NCBI GenBank assembly: GCA_004557565.1
Contig: SFGS01000002.1
Location: 87,797-151,796, forward strand
From: Bacteroidales bacterium
GTDB lineage: Bacteria > Bacteroidota > Bacteroidia > Bacteroidales > Muribaculaceae
DNA length: 64,000 nt
Direction of reading: 5' to 3'
Part shown: in pieces, positions 15,722 through 24,185 of the stretch
How positions within the stretch are numbered: position 1 is the stretch's first letter
How the letters are laid out: each line of letters begins with the position of its first letter
The notes under the pieces: model-generated
Told to the model about the DNA's origin: nothing
What the model saw: only the letters and a program-made list of their open reading frames with translations
Database searches by the model: none
Translations under genes and position numbers: made by a program

Positions 15722-16390
15722 ATGTTTGATAAATTATTGACTCTTCCTCTATTCCAAGGCATCAGTAAGCAGTCACTGTCGCAATTGGTTGAAAAATATC
15801 CTTTTCATTTTTTGAAATACAAGAAAGGGGACACGATTATAGAACAAGGCGATGTTTGCACACACATGAGATTTGTGGTTTCTGGTAGTGTGAACGTCGT
15901 AATAGAAAGTTCTAAAACCAAAGTGGAACTTAGCCAAACATTAGATGCTCCAGAAGTAATCGCCCCTGATTATCTGTTTGGAAGAACCACAGAATATCCT
16001 TGCAATGTCATTGCCAATGAGGATTGCGGTGTGCTTCAAATTCAGAAAACCGACTATATTGAAATGCTGCAATCCGAAAAAATCCTGCTTTTCAATATTC
16101 TCAATTACCTTTCAAGAAATTCGCAAAACAGAATATGGTCGTTTACTACCAACGCGGGCGGCAATTTCAATACTCGATTCGCGCTTTTGGTATATGAGTT
16201 GACCACAAGAAATTCAAAAAACATCAAAATCACCTATAAGCAAAAAGACTTGTGCTTGTTGTTGGGCGTGCGGCGCACAACATTGGTGATGGCACTGGAA
16301 GAACTACAACTACACAAAATAATCACATTTACTCAAAACGAAATTCAAATTCTTAATCGTAGAGCATTAGTAGAATTAATACACGCATAA
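15722..16390 (+). CDS. Crp/Fnr family transcriptional regulator
   Basis: The 222-residue protein has an N-terminal cyclic-nucleotide-binding-like beta barrel (FLKYKKGDTIIEQGDVCTHMRFVVSG, about 29-54) and a C-terminal winged helix (YKQKDLCLLLGVRRTTLVMALEELQLHKIITF, about 175-206). It lacks the Fnr N-terminal Cys cluster, and the barrel lacks the classic RE....R.A cAMP motif, so its ligand is unknown. It is followed after 3 bp by a TSCPD protein gene, an unusual pairing that suggests co-regulation. Two more Crp/Fnr-type proteins are encoded in this window, at 16754 and 58222; none is a close copy. Confidence 0.88.
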   Translation: MFDKLLTLPLFQGISKQSLSQLVEKYPFHFLKYKKGDTIIEQGDVCTHMRFVVSGSVNVVIESSKTKVELSQTLDAPEVIAPDYLFGRTTEYPCNVIANEDCGVLQIQKTDYIEMLQSEKILLFNILNYLSRNSQNRIWSFTTNAGGNFNTRFALLVYELTTRNSKNIKITYKQKDLCLLLGVRRTTLVMALEELQLHKIITFTQNEIQILNRRALVELIHA

Positions 16391-16393
16391 ATT

Positions 16394-16639
16394 ATGGCAA
16401 ATCTCACATACTACACTCAAGGCACTTGTTCGACTCAGATCGACATTGTGACAAACGGCGACATTATCGAAAACGTAGCCTTTTACGGTGGCTGTAACGG
16501 TAACTTACAAGGAATTTCCATCCTCGTTAAAGGAATGAAAATCGACGACGCAATCAAAAAACTGGAAGGAATCAGATGCGGTTTCAAATCCACCTCTTGC
16601 CCCGACCAATTGGCAAAAGCTCTCAAGCAATTGCGCTAA
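16394..16639 (+). CDS. TSCPD-domain protein (TIGR03905-like)
   Basis: A compact 81-residue protein with four conserved Cys: YTQGTCSTQID, GGCNGNLQGI, IRCGFKSTSCPDQLAKAL. The TSCPDQLA signature and length match the TIGR03905 family, related to the zinc-binding C-terminus of vitamin-B12-dependent ribonucleotide reductases. No catalytic role is established. It begins 3 bp after the Crp/Fnr stop and is surely in the same transcript. A second regulator follows after about 110 bp of sequence with a short imperfect hairpin (CTTACC...GGTAAG near 16687-16713). Confidence 0.9.
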   Translation: MANLTYYTQGTCSTQIDIVTNGDIIENVAFYGGCNGNLQGISILVKGMKIDDAIKKLEGIRCGFKSTSCPDQLAKALKQLR

Positions 16640-16753
16640 CACATTATATATATCGCATAGATGCTTTTGTGTAGAGCCACATCTCTTACCATGTAGGATA
16701 ATGGTGGTAAGTGACAATTTAATAATAAAGTAAACTAAATAAATGATTTGATT

Positions 16754-17335
16754 ATGAACACACTTAAACAACGGCTGAAACGCGAGTGTTCCTACACACC
16801 TGCCGACGACACTCTCGACAGATTTCTTGCCCTTGCACACACTATTCACCTCGCGCAAGACGAAGTGCTCATACACCCCGGGCAAAACGATTCCAATGTG
16901 TATGTGGTGAAAGATGGTATCGTGAGATTTGCAGATATGAATGGCGAGAAAGAAAGAACTTTTGCTTTTGCCACTCCCGGCACTGTGTTTATGTCGAAAC
17001 ATTCATTCGTGAAACATCTACCGTCGTACTACCTTGTGGATGCCTGTTGTGATTCTACCTTGATGGCAGTGAAATGCGACGATTTCAATGCCTTAGTGAG
17101 GGAGTGCACAGATTTTGCCGTTTGGAGTTTACATTTGGCATGGGAAGAACTATTCTTTCAAGAATATAAAAATGTGAACGTGAATAATGGCACAGCGAAA
17201 GAGCGATACCTCGCTCTACAAAAGAATCGACCGGAAATTATTGGGAGAGTATATCAAAAAACCATCGCTTCCTATCTGGGAATATCGCCCGAATACTTGT
17301 GTAGACTCCGAAAAATGCATAGCCAACATAAATAA
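16754..17335 (+). CDS. Crp/Fnr-like regulator, divergent
   Basis: Starting at ATG 16754 the product has 193 residues (an in-frame TTG lies at 16748). The N-terminal half is a cupin-like sensor (EVLIHPGQNDSNVYVVKDGIVRF), and the C-terminus IGRVYQKTIASYLGISPEYLCRLRKM is a Crp-type helix-turn-helix whose recognition helix is SPEYLCRLR. This matches the common Bacteroidetes group of orphan Crp/Fnr regulators. Four Cys lie at intervals in the central part (DACCDS, KCDD, ECTD) but not as a clear cluster motif. No target is evident; the next gene is the BspA-like protein. Confidence 0.85.
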   Translation: MNTLKQRLKRECSYTPADDTLDRFLALAHTIHLAQDEVLIHPGQNDSNVYVVKDGIVRFADMNGEKERTFAFATPGTVFMSKHSFVKHLPSYYLVDACCDSTLMAVKCDDFNALVRECTDFAVWSLHLAWEELFFQEYKNVNVNNGTAKERYLALQKNRPEIIGRVYQKTIASYLGISPEYLCRLRKMHSQHK

Positions 17336-17563
17336 AATTCATTTTTTTTCATCTTTTTTTTAAGCGATTGATTTATGTCAACCGCTATTTTGCTTTTTCA
17401 CATTACATTTGCCAAAAATTAAACAAAATTAAAGGGAAACAAATGATTTTGATAGAAAATAACAGCATCTTTTAGCATTTTTCTTAAAATCTATTATTTC
17501 TAAAAATTTTGTGATAACCATACTATTTTTATCTTTTTAATAAACTATAAAAATTCAAAGCTT

Positions 17564-18952
17564 ATGAAATGTAGAACTTTACTCTTTATGGCTACAGTGG
17601 CGCTTTCGAGCCTAAGCCTTTCGGCATTCAACTACAATGGTATTGAGTATGAAGCTGTCAGTGGTTCAACGGCTAAAGTATCGTCGGGAGTCAATGCCAC
17701 CGGCGATGTCGTAATCCCCGAAACTGTCTACGACGGCGAAACTCCCTACACCGTAACGGAGCTTGCCAAGAGCTGCTTCCGCAGTGCACAAGTCAAATCG
17801 GTCACTTTGCCCTCTACCGTCACTAAGATTGGTAGCAGCGCATTCAATAGCAGCACAGTAGAAACAGTGGTGCTCAACGAAGGTGTAACGAGCATCCCTC
17901 TCAACACGTTCTATGCTTGTGCCAATCTGAAAGAAATTACGCTCCCTACCTCTCTCAAGAGCATTGGCACGCTCGCTTTCTATCAATGCGTTGCGCTCAA
18001 ATCTGTAAATATTCCTGAAGGTGTTACGCTCATCGATGATTGCGCTTTCAAGGAATGTACATCGCTCGAGTCGGTAAAATTACCTTCTACTTGCACCAAA
18101 TATTATGAACAAACGTTCTCTAACTGCACTTCTCTCAAATCTATTACTATTCCTGAAGGCGTAACTGCAATTCCGGAAAGTTTTTGCTATATGTGTCTTT
18201 CCCTTGAGGAAATCAACTTCCCAAGCACGCTCACCATTATCAAAAACGGTGCTTTCACCAATTGTGAATCGCTCAAGGAACTCAACTTGCCGGCCTCTTG
18301 CGCCACCATCAAAAAACGTGCCTTTGCCAATTGTAATTCGCTAACCAACGTTGTACTTCCTGAAGGTGTCGTTACGCTTGAAAGCGATGTATTCTATGAA
18401 TGCATCAATATGCGTTCCATTACACTTAGCTCCACTGTAGATGTGCTTGGTTTTGGCTCGCTCGGATGCTGGGAACTCCTGCCCGACAACACATATCGAT
18501 GGGTATTTTCCGACATTTACTGCAATGGCGATGTACCTCCACACTTTGAATACGACGATTATGCACGCCCCGAGCCCGATTTCTTCAGCCTTGAAAACTT
18601 CTCTGATGCACAAAAGTCGGCTTTCTACAATAGCATCACAATCCACGTACCCGACGAGGCTATCGATGCTTACAAGAATGCTGATATCTGGAAAAATTTC
18701 CCAAATATCGTTGGTTCTTTGACGGGTGTGAACACCACTTTTGCTTCACCTGCACCCTCTGTGAAATGTATGGCAGGCAATGTGGAGATTGATGGCCTCG
18801 CACAAGGCGACGTAGTAAGTATCTACACCACCGATGGCAAACAAGTGTACAGCACTATGGCTTCTGCACCTTCTGCCACTATCAATAATCTTCCTTCCGG
18901 TATCTTGATTGTGAAAGCAGGCTCCACTGCTTCCAAAGTGCTGGTGAAATAA
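17564..18952 (+). CDS. BspA-like leucine-rich-repeat surface protein
   Basis: A 462-residue secreted protein: signal peptide MKCRTLLFMATVALSSLSLSA, then at least seven LRR_5 (Treponema pallidum/BspA-type) repeats of about 23 residues between residues 60 and 300, e.g. VTLPSTVTKIGSSAFNSS, ITLPTSLKSIGTLAFYQC and LPASCATIKKRAFANC. An Asp/Tyr-rich segment follows, and then a C-terminal beta domain ending LPSGILIVKAGSTASKVLVK, typical of type IX secretion sorting tails. Such proteins usually mediate adhesion. The 228-bp upstream region is very AT-rich, with no perfect promoter box. Transcription ends at the hairpin at 18976. Confidence 0.9.
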   Translation: MKCRTLLFMATVALSSLSLSAFNYNGIEYEAVSGSTAKVSSGVNATGDVVIPETVYDGETPYTVTELAKSCFRSAQVKSVTLPSTVTKIGSSAFNSSTVETVVLNEGVTSIPLNTFYACANLKEITLPTSLKSIGTLAFYQCVALKSVNIPEGVTLIDDCAFKECTSLESVKLPSTCTKYYEQTFSNCTSLKSITIPEGVTAIPESFCYMCLSLEEINFPSTLTIIKNGAFTNCESLKELNLPASCATIKKRAFANCNSLTNVVLPEGVVTLESDVFYECINMRSITLSSTVDVLGFGSLGCWELLPDNTYRWVFSDIYCNGDVPPHFEYDDYARPEPDFFSLENFSDAQKSAFYNSITIHVPDEAIDAYKNADIWKNFPNIVGSLTGVNTTFASPAPSVKCMAGNVEIDGLAQGDVVSIYTTDGKQVYSTMASAPSATINNLPSGILIVKAGSTASKVLVK

Positions 18953-18975
18953 GCATCACAATTATTACAAAATAG

Positions 18976-19020
18976 GAGGATGTATCCACATCATTTTTAA
19001 GGATACATCCTCTTTCTTTT
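18976..19020 (+). terminator. Terminator of BspA-like gene
   Basis: GAGGATGTATCC (18976-18987) pairs with GGATACATCCTC (19001-19012), followed by the T-rich TTTCTTTT run. Confidence 0.9.
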
Positions 19021-19100
19021 TCCCATCAGCATAGAGCGAATGTGTTTGTTAGCAACGCTTCATTTCGCTTTATCTCCTACGATTGGTTACATCTATTAAT

Positions 19101-19135
19101 CCAAAAAGAGGGCGTACCGCAGTGGCACGCCCTCT
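19101..19135 (-). terminator. nifJ terminator
   Basis: AGAGGGCGT (19107-19115) pairs with ACGCCCTCT (19127-19135); read on the minus strand it is followed by a five-T run. It lies 24 bp beyond the nifJ stop. Confidence 0.88.
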
Positions 19136-19158
19136 CCATTTTCTATGTTTGCTAATCA

Positions 19159-22100
19159 TTATTTAGCTTCAGGCTCAACACCCCATTGTTGTTGAGCTAA
19201 GCGGCGATAATTGTTGTAGCGCCATTGAGCATTGTCCTTAGCAGCACGGAAGAGTTCTTCTGCTTCGTCTGGGTATTGCTTCATTACTGATGCGTAACGA
19301 ACTTCGCCCTTCAAGAAGTCGATGAAGTTGTCCCAGTTTGGAGCCTTACTGTCGAGGGTGAATGGATTCTTGCCTTCTGCTTCGAGAGCAGGGTTGTAGC
19401 GCCAGAGGTGCCAGTAACCGCATGCCACGGCCTTCGCTTCTTCTGCTTGGCTCTTACCCATACCAGCCTTCAAACCGTGGTTGATACATGGAGCGTAAGC
19501 GATGATGAGTGATGGTCCATCGTATGCTTCTGCTTCACGAATTGCCTTGAGTGCTTGGGCATTGTCGGCACCCATAGCGATTTGAGCCACATATACATAA
19601 CCGTAAGTAGAGGCAATCAAACCGATGTCTTTCTTGCGAACACGCTTACCAGCAGCGGCAAACTTAGCGATAGCACCAATAGGAGTAGCCTTAGATGCTT
19701 GACCACCAGTGTTAGAATAAACCTCAGTATCAAGAACGAGGATGTTCACATTCTTACCAGAAGCGATAACGTGGTCGAGACCACCGAAACCGATATCGTA
19801 AGAAGCACCGTCGCCACCCACAATCCATTGTGAACGCTTAACCAAGTACTTAGCCAAACTCTTCACCTTTTGGTTGCAAGGCACATCGCTGTCAGCGATA
19901 GCTTCTTGAATCTTGTCGCTCAATTCACGGCTCTTAGGTCCGTCTTCGTAGTTGTCAAGCCATTCTTGGTAGAGAGCCTTAACATCGTCAGAAACGCTGT
20001 CGCAAGCAAGTGCTTCCTGAACATAGCCTTTCACGCGAGTGCGGAGCTTTTCGTCACCGATAAACATACCGAAACCAAATTCACAGAAGTCTTCGAAAAG
20101 TGAGTTAGCCCAAGCGGGACCATGACCCTTTTCGTTGGTGGTGAGTGGGGTAGAAGGAACGGCTGCAGTGTAGATTGAAGAGCAACCAGTTGCATTAGCT
20201 ACCATTTCACGGTCACCAAAGAGTTGAGAAATGAGTTTGAGATATGGAGTTTCACCACAGCCAGAGCAAGCACCGTTGAATTCAAAGAGTGGAGTTGCAA
20301 ATTGTGAGTTCTTCACATTGAGCTTGGTGTCGATGAGATGTTGCTTTGAAGTAACATTCTTGATGCAGTAATCCCAGAGTTTTTGGTCTTGTTCGTGTTC
20401 CATAAGTGGAGCCATTTCAAGAGCCTTAGCTCCCTTCTTGCCAGGACATACGTCAACACAGTTGCCGCAGCTCAAGCAGTCGAGCACGTCAACAACCTGA
20501 ACGAATTTGAGACCTTCTAAGCCCTTGCCGATAGCTTTGAGCTTTTCTTCTTCCTTGAATGGAGAGGCGGCTGATTCGTTTTCATCGAGAAGGAATGGAC
20601 GGATTGCAGCGTGAGGACAAACGTAAGCACACTTGTTACATTGGATACAGTTTTCTGCATTCCATACAGGAACGAAGTTGCCCACACCGCGCTTTTCGTA
20701 AGCAGCGGTACCGTTTTGCCAAGTACCATCTTCAATACCCTTGAATGCGCTTACTGGGAGCAAGTCGCCATCTTGTGCATTGATTGGACGAACGAGGTTG
20801 CGAACGAACTCAGGAGCGTCGTCTTCAACAGTGTTTTCAATTGGAAGATTTGACCAAGCTGGATCCACATCGAGTTTCTTGTATTCGCCACCACGGTCAA
20901 CTGCCTGATAGTTCTTGTTCACCACATCTTCACCCTTACGTCCGTAAGACTTAACGATGAATGCCTTCATTTGCTCAACAGCAAGGTCAACAGGAATTAC
21001 GCCAGTGATGCGGAAGAATGCTGATTGGAGAATGGTGTTGGTGCGGTTGCCCAAGCCAATTTCCATCGCAATCTTGGTAGCGTTGATATAGTAAACTGTG
21101 ATGTTGTTGTCAGCGAAATATTTCTTCACACGGTTAGGAAGATTATTTGCGAGAGTGTCGCCTTCCCATACGGTGTTAAGAAGGAATGTGCCATTCTTTT
21201 GCAAACCACGAGTCACATCATACATGTGCAGGTAAGCCTGTACGTGACATGCCACGAAGTTTGGAGTGGTCACCAAGTAAGTTGAGCGGATTGGTTCGTC
21301 ACCGAAACGGAGGTGTGAGCAAGTGAAACCACCCGACTTCTTAGAGTCGTAAGAGAAATATGCTTGGCAATACTTGTTGGTGTTGTCACCGATAATCTTT
21401 ACAGAGTTCTTGTTAGCACCCACTGTACCATCAGCACCAAGACCGTAGAATTTAGCCTGGAACAAGCCCTTGCCACCTACAGCGATTTCTTCTTTCTGAG
21501 GAAGTGAAGTGAAAGTAACATCGTCAACGATACCTACAGTGAATTGATTCTTTGGCATTGGCAAAGCAAGGTTCTCATACACAGCAGTGATTTGTGCTGG
21601 AGTAGTGTCTTTTGAACCAAGACCGTAACGACCACCTACGATAAGAGGTGCGTTTTCTGTGCCATAGAAGCATTCCTTAACATCGAGGTACAATGGATCG
21701 CCATTTGCACCAGGTTCTTTTGTGCGGTCGAGTACAGCGATACGCTTTGCTGTGCTTGGAACTGCAGAGAGGAAGTGCTTAGCAGAGAATGGACGATACA
21801 AGTGAACTGATACAAGACCCACCTTTTCACCTTGTTCGGTCATGTGGTCGATAGCCTCGCGGATAGCCTCGGTTACAGAACCCATTGCGATAATCACGCG
21901 GTCGGCATCTTTTGCACCATAATAGTCGAACAATCCGTATTGACGGCCAGTGATAGCGTTGATTTTGTTGATGTAGTCTTCTACGATAGCAGGAATTGCG
22001 TTGTAGTATTCGTTGCAAGATTCACGGTGCTGGAAGAATACGTCAGGGTTTTCGTTAGTACCACGAGTCACAGGGCTATCTGGATTCATTGCACGCTTGC

Positions 22101-22716
22101 GGAAGTTGGCAAGTGCTTCACGGTCCAAGAGTGGTTCCAAATCTTCTTGTTCGAGGGCCTCAATCTTCTGGATTTCGTGAGAAGTACGGAAACCGTCGAA
22201 GAAGTTCAAGAATGGAACGCTGCACTTGATAGCCGCAAGGTGAGCAACAGCTGAAAGATCCATAACTTCTTGTACAGAACCTTCGCAAAGCATTGCAAAA
22301 CCTGTTTGGCGAGTTGCCATCACGTCTTGATGGTCACCGAAGATACAGAGAGTGTGTGATGCCAATGTGCGAGCAGTAACATGGAAAACGCCAGGAAGAA
22401 GTTCACCAGCAATCTTATACATGTTTGGAATCATCAGCAACAAACCTTGTGATGCTGTGTAAGTGGTAGTGAGTGCGCCAGCCTGGAGTGAACCGTGGAG
22501 CGCACCAGCAGCACCTGCTTCGCTTTGCATTTCCTGAACTGTTACAGTTTCGCCGAAAATATTTTTGCGACCAGCAGCCGCCCATTCATCGACATGCTCC
22601 GCCATTGGCGAAGATGGTGTGATAGGGTAGATTGCAGCCACTTCAGTAAACATATAACTGATGTGAGCAGCAGCGGTGTTACCATCACACGTCATGAATT
22701 TTTTTTCTTTACTCAT
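19159..22716 (-). CDS. nifJ: Pyruvate:ferredoxin (flavodoxin) oxidoreductase
   Basis: Oxidatively decarboxylates pyruvate to acetyl-CoA, reducing ferredoxin or flavodoxin; central to anaerobic metabolism. The product has 1,185 residues from the ATG at 22716 (MSKEKKFMTCDGNTAAAHIS), which lies downstream of the promoter; an in-frame codon at 22770 would fall inside it. All fused domains are present: domain I/II (PITPSSPMAEHVDEWA, GLLLMIPNMYKIAGELLPGV), EKR region, a two-cluster ferredoxin domain (CIQCNKCAYVCP and CLSCGNCVDVCP), CSGCGETPY, and the TPP site GGDGASYDIGFGGLDHV. Monocistronic. Confidence 0.97.
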   Translation of the reverse strand: MSKEKKFMTCDGNTAAAHISYMFTEVAAIYPITPSSPMAEHVDEWAAAGRKNIFGETVTVQEMQSEAGAAGALHGSLQAGALTTTYTASQGLLLMIPNMYKIAGELLPGVFHVTARTLASHTLCIFGDHQDVMATRQTGFAMLCEGSVQEVMDLSAVAHLAAIKCSVPFLNFFDGFRTSHEIQKIEALEQEDLEPLLDREALANFRKRAMNPDSPVTRGTNENPDVFFQHRESCNEYYNAIPAIVEDYINKINAITGRQYGLFDYYGAKDADRVIIAMGSVTEAIREAIDHMTEQGEKVGLVSVHLYRPFSAKHFLSAVPSTAKRIAVLDRTKEPGANGDPLYLDVKECFYGTENAPLIVGGRYGLGSKDTTPAQITAVYENLALPMPKNQFTVGIVDDVTFTSLPQKEEIAVGGKGLFQAKFYGLGADGTVGANKNSVKIIGDNTNKYCQAYFSYDSKKSGGFTCSHLRFGDEPIRSTYLVTTPNFVACHVQAYLHMYDVTRGLQKNGTFLLNTVWEGDTLANNLPNRVKKYFADNNITVYYINATKIAMEIGLGNRTNTILQSAFFRITGVIPVDLAVEQMKAFIVKSYGRKGEDVVNKNYQAVDRGGEYKKLDVDPAWSNLPIENTVEDDAPEFVRNLVRPINAQDGDLLPVSAFKGIEDGTWQNGTAAYEKRGVGNFVPVWNAENCIQCNKCAYVCPHAAIRPFLLDENESAASPFKEEEKLKAIGKGLEGLKFVQVVDVLDCLSCGNCVDVCPGKKGAKALEMAPLMEHEQDQKLWDYCIKNVTSKQHLIDTKLNVKNSQFATPLFEFNGACSGCGETPYLKLISQLFGDREMVANATGCSSIYTAAVPSTPLTTNEKGHGPAWANSLFEDFCEFGFGMFIGDEKLRTRVKGYVQEALACDSVSDDVKALYQEWLDNYEDGPKSRELSDKIQEAIADSDVPCNQKVKSLAKYLVKRSQWIVGGDGASYDIGFGGLDHVIASGKNVNILVLDTEVYSNTGGQASKATPIGAIAKFAAAGKRVRKKDIGLIASTYGYVYVAQIAMGADNAQALKAIREAEAYDGPSLIIAYAPCINHGLKAGMGKSQAEEAKAVACGYWHLWRYNPALEAEGKNPFTLDSKAPNWDNFIDFLKGEVRYASVMKQYPDEAEELFRAAKDNAQWRYNNYRRLAQQQWGVEPEAK

Positions 22717-22767
22717 GAGTTTGAGATTATGATTAATTGAATTAGTTATTGTAGATTCAAATTTATG

Positions 22768-22799
22768 CAAAATTACAAAAAAAATGCCTTTTGGTCAAC
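22768..22799 (-). promoter_or_regulatory. nifJ promoter
   Basis: The minus strand reads TAATTTTG at 22775-22768 with GTTG 20 nt upstream (22799-22796). The predicted transcript start near 22762 gives a 45-nt leader and supports the nifJ start at 22716. Confidence 0.6.
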
Positions 22800-22928
22800 T
22801 TTTAGTTGCCCTTACAACATTATTTAATAATAAAATTTAATAAAGCATATTTTGATGCTTGCACAGCATTAAATAATGATTATTTTTTAGTAATTTTGTC
22901 GTCCATAAATAAACTATGCTTTTTCGCA

Positions 22929-23945
22929 ATGAAATTTGATTTAGACATTTATAATCACAAGGGAATGAGTGATTATTCTATTTTACCATCGGAGGAAAAT
23001 AGAAACTACATATATGTATTATCTAACAACCAAACACTTGCAAGCGAAGTCTACAACGAAATCATTACTTCGTATAATCTGAACAAACATTTCACTACTG
23101 ATGATTTCAACGAGGTAATCGACCATTTGAGTGGCGATTGTAGAGCAGAATTTAAAAAATCAGATTTTCTGCTCGTTGTATATAATGCAGGAGGTTGTTT
23201 TATTGCACAAACTGGCAAGACAAGAGCTATCCAAGTTCGCCCCGACGACCAGGAAATCGTGTTCGACTCACGCAACTTGGTTTTGGACATCTACAATTCC
23301 AAAGCAAGGGTTAGCCAGTTGACCGACTACAAGCAAGGCGACCTTCTGCTGCTCTGCTCACAAGAGGATATTGACGCAAAAGCGATTCGTCGCATTCTCT
23401 CCAATCCCGAACTTTCTACTCAAGCGAAAAACGATCAGCTCAAGCAGATGAAAGAACTTGCAAATGCTTGCCATGTGCTGATTAACGCCACAAATGTTAA
23501 GGCGTCATTTTCGCTCAGTCTGCTGAAGAAAATCAGATTTAAATATGTGGCCTACGCGTTGCTGATTTGCGCAATAGCCGGTGTGGTGGCGTGGATGGTT
23601 ACCTGCAACCCGTTAAAAGGAGGCGACGACGCTACTGTTGTTGACGAAGACACGTTGGTGAGCGTTAATTCGCCCCATAATGCCGACACTACGGTTAAGG
23701 TTGTTACCGAAACTCCGACAATAGCACCTAAAGACTCCACCAAAGCGACTCTTGTTGCAAAAGGCGTAAAAAAGGAGAAGAAAGAGGTGACTGAAAAAAT
23801 TGAGGAGACTCCTATAACACAAGTAAGCAATGCTGATTCTAAAAAGAGTGTTGATGCAGAAAAGGCTCCAGCCGTTAAATCTGAGCCCAAGCATGAAGCA
23901 CCAGCAGTGCCAACACCTGCGCCAGCAGCTCCAGCAGGAGAATAA
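22929..23945 (+). CDS. Membrane-anchored protein with degenerate PP2C-like domain
   Basis: A 338-residue protein. Residues about 1-195 resemble a PP2C Ser/Thr phosphatase in order of elements: HKGMSDYSILPSEEN in place of G.R..NeDs, FLLVVYNAGGCFIAQTGKTR in place of ...vGDSRaYl.r, and KQGDLLLLCSQEDID in place of D.lll.SDGl. The metal-binding Asp residues are missing, so phosphatase activity is unlikely. A single membrane segment follows (YVAYALLICAIAGVVAWMV, about 208-226), then an extracytoplasmic Lys/Glu/Pro/Ala-rich tail ending PAPAAPAGE. It could be a pseudophosphatase scaffold or sensor. A TAATTTTG box lies about 38 nt before the ATG. Confidence 0.7.
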   Translation: MKFDLDIYNHKGMSDYSILPSEENRNYIYVLSNNQTLASEVYNEIITSYNLNKHFTTDDFNEVIDHLSGDCRAEFKKSDFLLVVYNAGGCFIAQTGKTRAIQVRPDDQEIVFDSRNLVLDIYNSKARVSQLTDYKQGDLLLLCSQEDIDAKAIRRILSNPELSTQAKNDQLKQMKELANACHVLINATNVKASFSLSLLKKIRFKYVAYALLICAIAGVVAWMVTCNPLKGGDDATVVDEDTLVSVNSPHNADTTVKVVTETPTIAPKDSTKATLVAKGVKKEKKEVTEKIEETPITQVSNADSKKSVDAEKAPAVKSEPKHEAPAVPTPAPAAPAGE

Positions 23946-23969
23946 TATAATTTTAAAATAACTTTGACG

Positions 23970-24007
23970 TTACCACACAATCCACCCGATTTCGGATTGA
24001 GTGGTAA
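23970..24007 (+). terminator. Hairpin after PP2C-like gene
   Basis: TTACCACACAATCC (23970-23983) pairs with GGATTGAGTGGTAA (23994-24007), a 14-bp stem with one mismatch and 10-nt loop, 24 bp after the stop. The following T-run is short (TGTTT). Confidence 0.65.
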
Positions 24008-24009
24008 TG

Positions 24010-24136
24010 TTTAACCCAAATCGGTCATTAGGGCTTGTGGTATTTCGGAGTTTTAGAAGAATGAATTTTGTTTGTCTTTTAATGAGTGATAGCGAGCTAT
24101 TACGAATACACGGCCTGATGACCGATTTGGGTTAAA
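24010..24136. repeat. MITE-like element with 19-bp perfect terminal inverted repeats
   Basis: TTTAACCCAAATCGGTCAT (24010-24028) and ATGACCGATTTGGGTTAAA (24118-24136) are perfect inverted repeats bounding 127 bp without a gene. Beyond the 19 bp the arms stay similar for about six more positions (TAGGGC against CAGGCC). The interior is AT-rich with no reading frame of note. No convincing target duplication is visible. A miniature inverted-repeat transposable element or a structured RNA upstream of the ABC-F gene are the two readings. Confidence 0.55.
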
Positions 24137-24137
24137 T

Positions 24138-24174
24138 CTGAATAAATCTCTTTTTTTATTCTGAATAAATCTCT
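24138..24174 (+). repeat. Pair of 14-bp direct repeats upstream of ABC-F gene
   Basis: CTGAATAAATCTCT occurs at 24138-24151 and again at 24161-24174, ending 11 bp before the ATG at 24186. Possibly an operator pair or a replication-slippage duplication; no known motif recognised. Confidence 0.5.
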
Positions 24175-24185
24175 ATCTTATTATA

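Noticed and set aside
16640..16753. Possible tRNA or riboswitch between the TSCPD and second Crp/Fnr genes
   Set aside because: Only a short imperfect CTTACC/GGTAAG hairpin is present, with no T-arm or aptamer consensus.
23980..24180. Region considered as an rRNA or tRNA-like structured gene
   Set aside because: No tRNA cloverleaf or conserved rRNA segment fits; the inverted termini explain the structure better.
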